Position numbers and translations under genes: made by a program. Positions 6,626 to 16,084 of a stretch of 16,982 bases of DNA are shown in pieces. A model generated the notes under the pieces. It searched no databases. It was not told the origin of the DNA and worked only from the letters and a program-made list of their open reading frames with translations. The stretch is from NCBI GenBank assembly GCA_040905965.1, contig JBBDQP010000100.1, positions 1 to 16,982 on the forward strand, written 5' to 3'. This stretch comes from DATHWB01 sp040905965. GTDB taxonomy: Bacteria; Actinomycetota; Acidimicrobiia; Spongiisociales; ZC4RG35. Every line of letters starts with the position of its first letter. Position 1 is the stretch's first letter.

Positions 6626-8055
6626 CAGGCGGCCGAACCTTCCTTCATCAGCTCCGAAGCCTTCTTCTTCACGTCCTCGGCGCCACCGACCATGTAGAAG
6701 GCCTGCTCGGGGTACTCGTCCATCTCGCCCTCGGTGATCGCCTTGAACGACGAGATGGTCTCCTCGAGCGGCGTGTAGATGCCGGTCTGGCCGGTGAACT
6801 GCTCGGCCACGAACATCGGCTGGGCCAGGAAGCGCTGGATCCGGCGGGCGCGCCCGACGACCAACTTGTCGTCTTCGGACAACTCGTCGATCCCGAGGAT
6901 GGCGATGATGTCCTGCAGGTCCCGGTAACGCTGAAGGATCCGCTGCACCTCGACAGTGATGCCGTAATGCTCTTCGCCGATGATCTGCGGGTCGAGGGCC
7001 CGGCTGGTCGAGTCGAGAGGATCGACCGCCGGATAGATCCCCAGTGCGGTGAGCGGACGGGAGAGAACGGTGGTGGCATCCAAGTGGGCGAACGCGGTGT
7101 GCGGGGCCGGGTCGGTGATGTCGTCGGCAGGCACATAGATGGCCTGCAGCGAGGTGATCGACTTACCCTTCAGTGAGGTGATGCGCTCCTGCAGCGATCC
7201 CATCTCGTCTGACAGGGTCGGCTGGTAGCCCACTTCCGACGGCATCCGCCCGAGGAGAGTCGACACTTCTGACCCTGCCTGGGTGAAACGGAATATGTTG
7301 TCGATGAACAGCAACACGTCCTGGTTCTGTACGTCGCGGAAGTACTCGGCCATCGTGAGAGCAGACAGGGCCACCCGGAGCCGCACACCGGGCGGCTCGT
7401 CCATCTGGCCGAAGACGAGTGCAGCCTTGTCGAGCACCCCGGACTCCTGCATCTCGAGGAAGAGGTCGTTGCCCTCTCGAGTGCGCTCCCCGACACCGGC
7501 GAACACCGACACACCACCGTGTTGAGTGGCGACACGGTTGATCATCTCCTGGATGAGCACGGTCTTGCCGACACCGGCACCCCCGAAGAGGCCGATCTTG
7601 CCCCCCTCCAGATACGGACAGACCAGGTCGAGCACTTTGATGCCCGTCTCGAAGACCTTGCGCTGCGGTTCCACATCCTCGAACGCCGGCGGCTGGCGGT
7701 GAATCGGCCAACGAGGCTCGCCGAACACCATGTCGGGGGCGTCGAGTGAGTCACCCCACATGTTGAAGATGTGACCCAGCACCTGGTCGCCGACCGGCAC
7801 GCTGATCGGAGCGCCGCTATTGCGGACCTCAGCGCCGCGCGTGAGTCCGTCGGTGGGCGCCATGGCCACGATCCGCACGACGTTGTTGCCGACATGCTGC
7901 GCGACTTCACCGATGATGGTCTTCGTCACGCCACCCAGGTGGATGTCGATCTCGACGGCGAAAAGGATCTCGGGGAGGGCGCCGGGCGGAAACTCGGCGT
8001 CCACCACAGGGCCGGCGACCTTGACGATCCGCCCGTTCGGTGTGCTCTCAGACAT
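6625..8055 (-). CDS. atpD: F1Fo ATP synthase beta subunit (catalytic)
   Basis: The 476-residue subunit has the full catalytic set. The P-loop GGAGVGKTV is at 158-166, GERTREG follows with catalytic Glu190 and Arg191, and LLFIDNIFRFTQAG is the Walker B region. A DELSEDD segment near the C-terminus corresponds to the DELSEED helix that contacts gamma. Length and order are normal. The ATG at 8055 is preceded by GAAGGAG about nine bases upstream. It lies 27 bases after atpG and overlaps atpC. Three copies with three alpha subunits form the hexamer where ADP and phosphate are joined, on the cytoplasmic side of the membrane. Confidence 0.99.
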   Translation of the reverse strand: MSESTPNGRIVKVAGPVVDAEFPPGALPEILFAVEIDIHLGGVTKTIIGEVAQHVGNNVVRIVAMAPTDGLTRGAEVRNSGAPISVPVGDQVLGHIFNMWGDSLDAPDMVFGEPRWPIHRQPPAFEDVEPQRKVFETGIKVLDLVCPYLEGGKIGLFGGAGVGKTVLIQEMINRVATQHGGVSVFAGVGERTREGNDLFLEMQESGVLDKAALVFGQMDEPPGVRLRVALSALTMAEYFRDVQNQDVLLFIDNIFRFTQAGSEVSTLLGRMPSEVGYQPTLSDEMGSLQERITSLKGKSITSLQAIYVPADDITDPAPHTAFAHLDATTVLSRPLTALGIYPAVDPLDSTSRALDPQIIGEEHYGITVEVQRILQRYRDLQDIIAILGIDELSEDDKLVVGRARRIQRFLAQPMFVAEQFTGQTGIYTPLEETISSFKAITEGEMDEYPEQAFYMVGGAEDVKKKASELMKEGSAA

Positions 8056-8082
8056 GTGCTCGCTCCTTCAGAACGGACGGAA

Positions 8083-8961
8083 TCACTCTTTGAGTGCTTC
8101 CGCGCCGCCCACGATCTCGGTGATAGCGGTCGTGATCTCGGCCTGACGGGCCCGGTTGGCTTGGACGGTCAGGAGTCGGATCAATTCTTCTGCGTTGTCG
8201 GTAGCCGCCTTCATGGCGCGACGGCGAGCGGAATGCTCCGACGCCGACGCTTCCAGCAGCATGTTGAAAACCGTCGCCTCGACATATCTCGGCAGCAGCC
8301 GGTCGAGGATCACGGCGGGGGACGGCTCGTAGCTGTATGCCGCCTGCGGCCCGCCGGAGGAACCGTCGCGAGTCGGAGGCGTGATCGGCAAGAGTTCGGC
8401 CGCCGTCGGAATCTGGGTCAGAGCCGACTGGAACTTGGTGTAGAAGGTCTCGACCGCATCGATCTCCGCCGATCCATAGGCGTCCATGATCGCGTTGGCG
8501 ATCGCGCGGGCATCACCATATCCGGGAGTGTCCGTCACCCCCAGGTACGTGCCCCGCAGTGACCATCCCCGGTAGCGGAAATAGCTCCGCGCCTTCTTGC
8601 CGACAGCGAAGAGCTGGACTTCGACTCCGCTCCGGCGATGCTCGACCATTCGCCGCTCGGCCAGGCGAATCACGTTGGTGGCGTATGCCCCGGCCAGACC
8701 GCGGTCACTCGAAACGACGACGATACCGACAGTTCGCAGGTCGCGACGTTCGAGCAACGGGTGCGACGTCGATCCTGCTGCACCACCGACGTTCTCGATG
8801 ACCTCGACCAGCTTGGCCGTGTACGGCTTCGACGCATTCACCCTGGCCTGCGCCTTCGGGATGCGCGATGCGGCGATCAGCTCCATGGCGCGGGTGATCT
8901 TCTTCGTCGCCTCGATGCTGCGAATGCGGCGTCGGGTATCGCGAAGGCCGGCTCCTGCCAC
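8083..8961 (-). CDS. atpG: F1Fo ATP synthase gamma subunit (rotor shaft)
   Basis: The 292-residue rotor subunit begins with the conserved helix RRRIRSIEATKKITRAMELIAASR and ends with the conserved terminal helix region SEHSARRRAMKAATDNAEELI. These two helices form the coiled coil inside the alpha-beta hexamer. The middle part (SSDRGLAGAYATNVIR) is the Rossmann-like body near the c-ring. A stretch around residues 195-215 (PPTRDGSSGGPQAAYSYEPSP) is a variable loop. The GTG start at 8961 is supported by GGAGGAG about nine bases upstream, inside the end of atpA. Only six bases separate it from the atpA stop, so coupled translation is expected. Confidence 0.98.
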   Translation of the reverse strand: MAGAGLRDTRRRIRSIEATKKITRAMELIAASRIPKAQARVNASKPYTAKLVEVIENVGGAAGSTSHPLLERRDLRTVGIVVVSSDRGLAGAYATNVIRLAERRMVEHRRSGVEVQLFAVGKKARSYFRYRGWSLRGTYLGVTDTPGYGDARAIANAIMDAYGSAEIDAVETFYTKFQSALTQIPTAAELLPITPPTRDGSSGGPQAAYSYEPSPAVILDRLLPRYVEATVFNMLLEASASEHSARRRAMKAATDNAEELIRLLTVQANRARQAEITTAITEIVGGAEALKE

Positions 8962-8967
8962 GGGTCG

Positions 8968-10512
<1,545 letters not shown>

Positions 10513-10521
10513 GGTCCTTCC

Positions 10522-11055
10522 CTATCGAGTCTGGAGGGTTTGGCGGAGTGAACGGAGCCGCCGAGCGACTGACCCGTCGATCACGGTGTCGCCGACCCTG
10601 GTGACAATGCCACCCAGGACCGACGGATCGACGATGGCTTTGATTTCGACGGGCCGGCCCGTCTTGCGTTCGAGTGCAGCCGTCAAACGGGCAATCGTCG
10701 CCTCGTCGAGGGGGACGGCGCTGCGCACTTCGGCAACGGCCCGTCCTGCAGACGCGGCCCGCTGCTCGGCGAGGGCCGAGGCGATCTCCGGGAGATCTCC
10801 TCCCCGACCTTGGGCAACGAACATCGAGACGAGATTCACGGTGACCCTGGACGCCTGGGCACCGACGACATCGCGCACGATGCCCTCTTTGCGGTCAAAC
10901 GGGAGACTCGGATTGGTGAGTGCGTCACGCAACTCGGGCGACGACTCCACCGACTGGCCGACCGCGAACAGCTCCTGTTCGACTCGGTCCAGCTCACCCT
11001 CCGCAGACGCCAAGGCGTAGGCGGCGGCGGCGTATCCGTCGGTCCGGTCGCTCAC
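10522..11055 (-). CDS. atpH: F1Fo ATP synthase delta subunit (OSCP-like)
   Basis: This 177-residue peripheral-stalk subunit joins the b dimer to the top of the alpha-beta head. The N-terminal helical bundle starts GYAAAAYALASAEGELDRVEQEL. The C-terminal half has the family pattern VRSAVPLDEATIARLTAALERKTG, then VDPSVLGGIVTRVGDTVIDGSVARRL. Its normal length, with b encoded separately, differs from mycobacteria, where b and delta are fused. The GTG start at 11055 directly abuts the atpF stop (11056-11058), and GGAG lies a few bases upstream. That arrangement suggests reinitiation after atpF. Confidence 0.97.
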   Translation of the reverse strand: MSDRTDGYAAAAYALASAEGELDRVEQELFAVGQSVESSPELRDALTNPSLPFDRKEGIVRDVVGAQASRVTVNLVSMFVAQGRGGDLPEIASALAEQRAASAGRAVAEVRSAVPLDEATIARLTAALERKTGRPVEIKAIVDPSVLGGIVTRVGDTVIDGSVARRLRSLRQTLQTR

Positions 11056-11601
11056 CTATCGCTCCAGCTCTGCGATGTACTGCTCGACGAGGCCGAGCTG
11101 GGTCTGCCGGTCGAGACTGCTCCCAACGACCTTCTCTGCCAGGTCGACCGTGAGGTTCGCCACTTCGCGCTGGGCGTCTGCCATCACACGGGACTTCTCG
11201 GCGGCGGCATCGGCGCGAGCCTTGTCGAGGATCTCGGCGGCCTGCGCCTCGGCCTTCGCGACCAGGTCCGCCTTGACCGTGTCGGCTTCACCGCGGGCGG
11301 CGTCGATGATCCGGTTCTTCTCGGCCTGGGCCTCGGCCAGCTGAGCTTCGTACTCGGAACGCAGCTTCTCTGCGTCAGCCTTCGCCTTCTCGGCCTCCTC
11401 CATCTGACCCCCGATCGCCTTCTGGCGATTCTCGAGGGATGCGTTGATCGCGGGCATCGCCCACAACCGGATGAAGAAGAAGACAAGGGCGAAGGCGATG
11501 ATTCCCGCGATCAGCTCGGGCGTAGCGGGCAACAGGAGCTCGAGGCCCCCGTCTCCCGACTCCTCGGCTGCGAGGACCGTCGTCTGCGCCAGGTGGATCA
11601 T
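11056..11601 (-). CDS. atpF: F1Fo ATP synthase b subunit
   Basis: The 181-residue stator subunit has one membrane segment (about 29-49, IAGIIAFALVFFFIRLW). A long charged Ala/Glu/Lys-rich helix follows (about 60-160), which would dimerise as the peripheral stalk. The N-terminus before the membrane segment (about 25 residues, acidic GlyAspGly stretch) would face outward. The ATG at 11601 is five bases after the atpE stop and has no strong Shine-Dalgarno, so translation likely depends on coupling to atpE. Only one b-type gene is present, so the stalk is probably a homodimer rather than the b/b' pair found in some phototrophs. Confidence 0.96.
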   Translation of the reverse strand: MIHLAQTTVLAAEESGDGGLELLLPATPELIAGIIAFALVFFFIRLWAMPAINASLENRQKAIGGQMEEAEKAKADAEKLRSEYEAQLAEAQAEKNRIIDAARGEADTVKADLVAKAEAQAAEILDKARADAAAEKSRVMADAQREVANLTVDLAEKVVGSSLDRQTQLGLVEQYIAELER

Positions 11602-11606
11602 CGTTA

Positions 11607-11876
11607 TCAGCCCAGGAAGAAGAGCACGAAGCCGATGAGGGCGAGCGCTTCGGTGAAGGCGATTCCGAGGAACATCGTGGTCCTGACCATGCCGGCGGCC
11701 TCAGGCTGACGGGCCATCGCCTGAACGGCGTTCCCGGCCACGAGGCCCACTCCGATACCCGGACCAATGGCTGCCAGGCCGTAGCCGATCACGTTCAAGC
11801 TGCCCGTGATCCCGCTCGTTCCGGCCTCCTGTGCGAGGACCTGAGCGGTCGCCAGCACTGCAAGTACTGCGTCCAT
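11607..11876 (-). CDS. atpE: F1Fo ATP synthase c subunit (rotor ring)
   Basis: The 89-residue protein makes a two-helix hairpin. Helix 1 contains the Gly/Ala packing motif (about 32-52, IGPGIGVGLVAGNAV), the polar loop is ARQPEA (55-60) and helix 2 carries the ion-carrying Glu76 in FTEALALIG. The residue after the Glu is Ala, and I do not see the Gln and Ser/Thr ligands typical of Na+ rings, so a proton-driven enzyme is inferred. The N-terminus is about 15-20 residues longer than the E. coli protein and rich in Ala and Val. It could be a longer first helix or a leader. The ATG at 11876 has AGGAAAG about six bases upstream, a good site for a subunit needed in many copies. Confidence 0.98.
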   Translation of the reverse strand: MDAVLAVLATAQVLAQEAGTSGITGSLNVIGYGLAAIGPGIGVGLVAGNAVQAMARQPEAAGMVRTTMFLGIAFTEALALIGFVLFFLG

Positions 11877-11916
11877 GTGTCTTTCCTATTCCTTTCTTGC
11901 GTTCTGGTCTGACGAC

Positions 11917-12735
11917 CTAATGCTCCGGATGGAGCGATGACTGGATGTACACCGCTGCGAGCAGCGTGAAGATGTAGGCCTGGACGACCGAGACGATGAT
12001 CTCGAAGACGTAGATCCCGATCCCGAACGTGAACCATGCGGGTCCGGCCAAACCCTTCAGTCCGATCTCTCCGAAGTTGGTCACGAGGTTGAGAGTGAAA
12101 ATCCAGCCGGTGACGAGCAGAAGGCTCAGCATCACGTGGCCGGCCACGAGGTTGGCGAACAGTCGCACGGCGTGGGAGAACGGTCGAACCGCGAAGACGT
12201 TGACGATTTCGATGATCCCGACCAGCGGCTTCAGGGCCATCGGTACGCCGGGCGGCCAGAGCAGGTCCGTGATGTAGCGGATACCGGACTTCCTGAATCC
12301 GATGAACACGAAGATCACATAGGTGAGGAGGGCGAGGAACAGCGGGATCGCCATCCGCGAGGTGATCGGGAAGTTCACGAACGGCGTCACCTCGAAGAGG
12401 TTGCCGACCAGGATGAACATGAACAACGACAACAGATACGGGAAGTACTTGACGCCTTCCGGTCCGATCACGCCGATGGCGATGTCGTTGCGCACCATGT
12501 CGACCACACCTTCGACTGCCGCTCCGAACTTGGTCGGAATGGGGTTCTTGCGCCGGTAGGCGAAGTAGAGGACGCCGATGACGATGAAGGCGGCCACGAA
12601 CGTCAGAACAACGGTTCGGTTGATCTGGGTGCCGTAAAGGTTGGGGAAGACGAAGAGTTCGCTGACTTCGGCCGGGGCACACACCGGCTCGTTCACGAAG
12701 TCGCAATTCTCAACGGCCAGGACTAGCTGGTCCAA
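11917..12735 (-). CDS. atpB: F1Fo ATP synthase a subunit (proton channel)
   Basis: The 272-residue membrane protein has several membrane segments. The essential arginine is Arg191 in SHAVRLFANLVAGH, the residue that faces the c-ring Glu. Other family marks are LFMFILVGNLFEVTPF (about 104-119) and the C-terminal region ending QAYIFTLLAAVYIQSSLHPEH. The chosen start is TTG at 12735, overlapping the upstream atpI-like gene by 13 bases. An AGAAAGGGA stretch about 7-8 bases upstream serves as Shine-Dalgarno. No ATG or GTG occurs in the first part of the frame. A 40-base gap follows before atpE. The protein forms the two half-channels that deliver protons to the rotor. Confidence 0.97.
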   Translation of the reverse strand: MDQLVLAVENCDFVNEPVCAPAEVSELFVFPNLYGTQINRTVVLTFVAAFIVIGVLYFAYRRKNPIPTKFGAAVEGVVDMVRNDIAIGVIGPEGVKYFPYLLSLFMFILVGNLFEVTPFVNFPITSRMAIPLFLALLTYVIFVFIGFRKSGIRYITDLLWPPGVPMALKPLVGIIEIVNVFAVRPFSHAVRLFANLVAGHVMLSLLLVTGWIFTLNLVTNFGEIGLKGLAGPAWFTFGIGIYVFEIIVSVVQAYIFTLLAAVYIQSSLHPEH

Positions 12736-13148
12736 TCCAAATCCCTTTCTCTCCCGCGGGCTACTGCCACCGACTCAAGGATGAGCAGCACCATATACGC
12801 GATGACCGTCGCGAGGCCAAATGCCAGCCGATCGATGTCCACCACGGCGGCGACGAGGAGCATCGACCCCATGATCAGGCCTAAACGCAGGAAGAATCCG
12901 AACAGCGCCACGGCGTGATACATCGACAGCGAGATACGAAGCGCGATGCTGAGCATCAGGCCGGCAAGGAGAAAGTTCCCGACGACGACGCCGACACCGA
13001 CCGCTGCCGCCCAGGCGCCGTCGAATCCGCGGAAGATCCAGAACACCGCCACGACCAGTGGACCGACCCAGAGAGCGCGTTTGGAGGTGTGACGGGCAAT
13101 GACGGTCTCTACGGGTGTGGCTCCCAGCCTGGGATCAGGTGTCGACAC
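12723..13148 (-). CDS. AtpI-like small membrane protein of the ATP synthase operon
   Basis: This 141-residue protein has four predicted membrane segments (about 25-40, 45-68, 76-103 and 107-128), short loops and a charged tail ending DLDWTS. By position directly before atpB, size and topology it fits the ATP synthase protein I family. Known members help c-ring assembly or ion supply. Sequence conservation in the family is low, so the call leans on context. The frame stays open upstream to 13202. I chose GTG at 13148 because AGGAGG lies six bases upstream of it. That start overlaps the atpZ-like gene by 14 bases, in keeping with tight packing across the operon. The stop overlaps the TTG start of atpB. 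Confidence 0.78.
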   Translation of the reverse strand: MSTPDPRLGATPVETVIARHTSKRALWVGPLVVAVFWIFRGFDGAWAAAVGVGVVVGNFLLAGLMLSIALRISLSMYHAVALFGFFLRLGLIMGSMLLVAAVVDIDRLAFGLATVIAYMVLLILESVAVARGRERDLDWTS

Positions 13149-13392
13149 CGGCGACCTCCTCATCAGACGGCGGGAGCATCCGCTTCGAGTAGTGCCAGAC
13201 ACGCAGAAACCCCGTGTAGCTGCCGAGGACGATCCCTCCGACCACGAACCAGGGGTCCGTCCCGAGCCAGCGGTCCACCAGCAACCCGATCAGCGTTCCC
13301 GAGAGCACCGAGCCGAGGAAGCTGCCTCCACCAATCCAGCCTTCTGAGAAGGCTGAGGTGACGTCCCTGTGGGCGTTGTGCGGCTCCCGCAC
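13135..13392 (-). CDS. AtpZ/AtpI family small membrane protein
   Basis: This 85-residue protein has two membrane segments (about 17-38 and 47-65) rich in glycine: WIGGGSFLGSVLSGTLIGLL, then a VDRWLGTDPWF link, then VVGGIVLGSYTGFLRVW. That Gly-spaced hairpin with a D..LGT.P linker matches the AtpZ-type family that sits at the head of many atp operons. Proposed roles are Mg2+ or Ca2+ supply or rotor assembly. The frame is open back to 13452, which would overlap glyA by about 56 bases. I prefer GTG at 13392, four bases after the glyA stop, though no good Shine-Dalgarno is visible. Coupling to glyA is likely. Confidence 0.75.
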   Translation of the reverse strand: MREPHNAHRDVTSAFSEGWIGGGSFLGSVLSGTLIGLLVDRWLGTDPWFVVGGIVLGSYTGFLRVWHYSKRMLPPSDEEVAGVDT

Positions 13393-13396
13393 CGGA

Positions 13397-14668
13397 TCAC
13401 GCCACGCCGGAAAAGTCGGCCGGATACGGCGGGAACTCAGCGGCGAGCGCACGCACGTCAGACTCGATCTCCTTCAGTGCCACTTCATCGCCGTGGCTGC
13501 GAAGGGCGGCGGCGATGAGCGCAGCCGTCTCCTCGGCCTGGGGCTCCTTCATGCCCTGCGTCGTCATCGCCGGGGTCCCGATTCGCAAACCACTCGCCCG
13601 ATACGGGGGACGCGGGTCATTCGGGATCGAATTGAAGTTGAGCGTGATTCCTATCGAGTCGAGCATCCGGGCGGCGTCCCGGCCGGTGAGATCCGCGTGA
13701 ACCGACCGTAGGTCGATCAGGAACAGGTGATTCGTGGTGCCGCCGGTGACGATCCTGACGCCGTCGTCGATCAGGCGGTTGGCCATCGTCGACGCGTTCA
13801 CCAGGATCTGCCGGGTGTAGGCGGCGAACTCGGGTGTCGAAGCCTCGAGGAAACACACGGCTTTGGCAGCGATCTGATTGATGATCGGTCCACCCTGGCC
13901 GCCCGGGAACACGGCCTTGTCGATGAGCGCGGCGTAGTTCTCGGTCGACAGGATCATCCCGCCGCGTGGGCCGCGCAGTGCCTTGTGGGTGGTGGCAGTC
14001 ACGATGTCTGCGTATTCCATCGGGTTCGCAACGACACCTCCTGCGACGAGACCGATGAAATGGGCGGCATCAACCATGAACACCGCACCGATTTCGTCGG
14101 CGATCGAGCGGAAGGCGGGGTAGTCGAGTTCCCCGGAGTAGGCCGAATATCCGGCGAGCAGGACCTTGGGCCGATGTTCGAGGGCCAAACGCCGCACCTC
14201 GTCCATGTCAATCAGTTCAGTCTCGGGATCGAGTCCGTATGCCACGAAGTCGTAGTACTTGCCGGAGAAGTTGACAGGAGAACCGTGGGTGAGGTGTCCA
14301 CCCTGGTCGAGCCGCATGCCCATCACCGTGTCACCCGGGTCGAGGAGAGAGAGATAGACCCCCATGTTGGCCTGGGCGCCCGAGTGAGGCTGGACGTTGG
14401 CGTGGGCGGCTCCGAACAGCGACTTGGCCCGGTCGATGGCGAGTTGTTCGACCTCGTCGACGACGGCACAACCCTCGTAGTAGCGCTTACCGGGATATCC
14501 CTCCGCGTACTTGTTGGTGAAGATCGAACCGCTGGCCGCCATCACCGCTGGTGAGGCGAAGTTCTCCGAAGCGATCAGGTGGATGTGGGTGTTCTGGCGA
14601 TCCAGATCCCGTTGGATCATGTCGGCCACGGTCGGGTCGACCGTCGCAAGTGGGTGCATTTCGATCAT
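13397..14668 (-). CDS. glyA: Serine hydroxymethyltransferase
   Basis: The 423-residue PLP enzyme converts serine and tetrahydrofolate to glycine and 5,10-methylene-tetrahydrofolate. Visible marks are LIASENFASPAVMAASGS near the N-terminus, YPGKRYYEGC (59-68), the substrate-site HSGAQAN, and Asp200/His203 in VDAAHF. The Schiff-base Lys229 lies in TATTHKALRGPRGG. Length is normal. A small oddity is AHFIGLVAGG where most homologues have Ala in place of Ile, close to the cofactor. The ATG at 14668 has a weak AGGA upstream. An in-frame ATG three codons later (14659) is an alternative. The stop is four bases before the atpZ-like gene, so glyA is probably the first gene of the ATP synthase transcript. 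Confidence 0.98.
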   Translation of the reverse strand: MIEMHPLATVDPTVADMIQRDLDRQNTHIHLIASENFASPAVMAASGSIFTNKYAEGYPGKRYYEGCAVVDEVEQLAIDRAKSLFGAAHANVQPHSGAQANMGVYLSLLDPGDTVMGMRLDQGGHLTHGSPVNFSGKYYDFVAYGLDPETELIDMDEVRRLALEHRPKVLLAGYSAYSGELDYPAFRSIADEIGAVFMVDAAHFIGLVAGGVVANPMEYADIVTATTHKALRGPRGGMILSTENYAALIDKAVFPGGQGGPIINQIAAKAVCFLEASTPEFAAYTRQILVNASTMANRLIDDGVRIVTGGTTNHLFLIDLRSVHADLTGRDAARMLDSIGITLNFNSIPNDPRPPYRASGLRIGTPAMTTQGMKEPQAEETAALIAAALRSHGDEVALKEIESDVRALAAEFPPYPADFSGVA

Positions 14669-14750
14669 CGAGTGAATCCTGGTTCCGCGTCCGCTGTCCG
14701 GGTGGGAGGGTACCCGGAGCAGAGTTCGACGGAACCGGGTTCCCGCGCGA
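14669..14750 (-). promoter_or_regulatory. Putative promoter and operator region of glyA-atp operon
   Basis: This 82-base stretch precedes glyA and follows the terminator hairpin of the upstream gene, so it should hold the promoter of the long operon. A candidate -10 box TACCCT lies at 14707-14712 on the minus strand. The candidate -35 (TTCCGT, 14729-14734) is poor. Two palindromes stand out: GGGTACCC at 14708-14715 and the perfect 13-base GGAACC-G-GGTTCC at 14731-14743. A further GGTTCC lies at 14681-14686. The exact elements are uncertain. Confidence 0.35.
14731..14743. repeat. Perfect 13-base palindrome upstream of glyA
   Basis: GGAACC, one central base, then GGTTCC forms an uninterrupted inverted repeat about 65 bases upstream of the glyA start. 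It overlaps the weak -35 candidate. Its place suits a repressor or activator site, but it is too short and GC-rich to name a regulator. Confidence 0.5.
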
Positions 14751-14778
14751 GAGAACCGGCCGCAGGCGGCCGGTTCTC
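14751..14778 (-). terminator. Hairpin terminator after the sugar-import ATPase gene
   Basis: Arms GAGAACCGGCCG and CGGCCGGTTCTC are perfectly complementary over 12 base pairs around a four-base loop (CAGG). The hairpin begins 17 bases past the ATPase stop. On the minus strand no T-run follows, as is common for high-GC Actinomycetota hairpin terminators. It should separate the ATPase transcript from glyA-atp. Confidence 0.75.
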
Positions 14779-14795
14779 AATGGGTTGGCGTCGGC

Positions 14796-16001
14796 TCAGC
14801 GAATCGCCTCGCCGGTGTCCTTGTCGAAGAAGTGGAGCTTCGACGTGTCGACGACGAGGGTCGCAGTCGACAGGGCCTTGGGTGCAAAATCCGGATGGAC
14901 CCGGGCGGTGAACTTGGTCTCCTCGGAGTGGATCTCGTCCTCGGTGCCTTCCATCGCCTCACGCAGGTCCTCGGTCAGGACCGGTGCGAAAGGCTTGTTG
15001 AAGTGGACGAACGCCTCGGATCCGAGCTGCTCGACGATCTGGGTCTCGACCGAGATGGTCCGATTCTCCGTGATCACGTCCGAACTCGCACCTTCCTTGA
15101 TCTCGAAGGATTCGGGTCGCACACCGAGCACGATCTCTTTGCCCTTGTAGTCAGCGAGCCGGGGACGTTCGGCGAGCCGCGACTTGGCAATCTCCACCTT
15201 CTCGCCGCAGAACGAAGCGAAGACCCTGTCACCTTCGCCGGTGATCGTGCCGTAGGCGAAGTTCATCGACGGTGAACCGATGAAACCGGCCACGAAGAGA
15301 TTGTCCGGCTCGTCATACAGCTTGCGGGGGGAGTCGATCTGCTGGAGATTCGTCACTTCCTGCCCATGGATCGCACGCAGCACGGCCACTCGGTCGCCCA
15401 TCGTCATGGCTTCCACCTGGTCGTGGGTGACGTACAGGGTCGTGGTGGCGAGACGGGCGTGCAGCAGACCGAGTTCAGAACGCATCTGGACGCGGAGCTT
15501 GGCGTCGAGGTTGGAGAGGGGCTCGTCCATCAGGAAGGCCGACGGCTCGCGCACGATCGCCCGACCCATGGCCACCCGCTGACGCTGACCACCGGAGAGC
15601 GCCTTCGGCTTGCGGTCGAGCAGTTCGACGATTTCGAGGGTCTTGGCGGCATTGTCGACACGACGATTGATCTCGTCACGCGGCATCTTCCGCAACTTGA
15701 GGCCGAAGGCCATGTTGTCGAAAACGGTCATGTGGGGATACAGCGCGTAGTTCTGGAACACCATCGCGATGTCGCGATCCTTCGGGGACACGTCGTTCAC
15801 CACCCGGTCACCGATCGAAAGGTCGCCCTCGGTCACATCTTCAAGACCGGCAACCATGCGCAGCAACGTCGACTTGCCACAGCCCGAAGGTCCCACCAGG
15901 ACAACAAACTCACCGTCGTCGATGTGGATATTCACATCGTGAATGGCTCGCGTCCCGTCCGGATACACCTTGCCGATCGAGTCGAAAGTGATCGAGGCCA
16001 T
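14796..16001 (-). CDS. Sugar/polyol ABC importer ATPase, MalK/UgpC/MsmK type
   Basis: The 401-residue protein is a single ATP-binding cassette with a C-terminal regulatory domain. Walker A GPSGCGKST is at 37-45, the Q-loop Gln is at 83, signature LSGGQ is at 135-139, Walker B AFLMDEP is around 155-161 and the switch His is at 193. From about 230 onward (SPSMNFAYGTITGEGDRV, then LGVRPESFEI) it follows the TOBE/MalK-like domain. This kind of ATPase powers binding-protein-dependent uptake of sugars, sugar alcohols or glycerol phosphate. No permease or binding protein is in the window, so it may be a shared ATPase energising several importers, as MsiK does in Streptomyces, or part of a unit whose other genes lie elsewhere. 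The ATG at 16001 has GGGAGGAG about six bases upstream. A strong hairpin follows the gene. Confidence 0.94.
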   Translation of the reverse strand: MASITFDSIGKVYPDGTRAIHDVNIHIDDGEFVVLVGPSGCGKSTLLRMVAGLEDVTEGDLSIGDRVVNDVSPKDRDIAMVFQNYALYPHMTVFDNMAFGLKLRKMPRDEINRRVDNAAKTLEIVELLDRKPKALSGGQRQRVAMGRAIVREPSAFLMDEPLSNLDAKLRVQMRSELGLLHARLATTTLYVTHDQVEAMTMGDRVAVLRAIHGQEVTNLQQIDSPRKLYDEPDNLFVAGFIGSPSMNFAYGTITGEGDRVFASFCGEKVEIAKSRLAERPRLADYKGKEIVLGVRPESFEIKEGASSDVITENRTISVETQIVEQLGSEAFVHFNKPFAPVLTEDLREAMEGTEDEIHSEETKFTARVHPDFAPKALSTATLVVDTSKLHFFDKDTGEAIR

Positions 16002-16084
16002 GGTTCTCCTCCCGAAAAGTCGACCTGGAGCGCCGCTGAACTTAGCATGGAAGCGCTATCACTGTCCCATGAACGAGGAGCATT
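16002..16084. promoter_or_regulatory. Divergent promoter region between the ABC ATPase and SDR genes
   Basis: These 83 bases hold start signals for both directions. For the minus strand a possible promoter is GGGACA (16063-16068) and TAAGTT (16039-16044) with 18 bases between them, followed by GGGAGGAG before the ATG at 16001. For the plus strand GAGGAG lies four bases before the GTG at 16085. No clear operator is seen apart from a small AGCGCT palindrome (16052-16057). The calls are by eye only. Confidence 0.4.

Noticed and set aside
13149..13202. Longer start for the atpI-like gene
   Set aside because: AGGAGG is positioned for the GTG at 13148, and the extra residues overlap the upstream gene and do not look like the family.
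13393..13452. Longer start for the atpZ-like gene inside glyA
   Set aside because: Would overlap glyA by over 50 bases with no well-placed ribosome binding site. The nearer GTG gives a normal family length.
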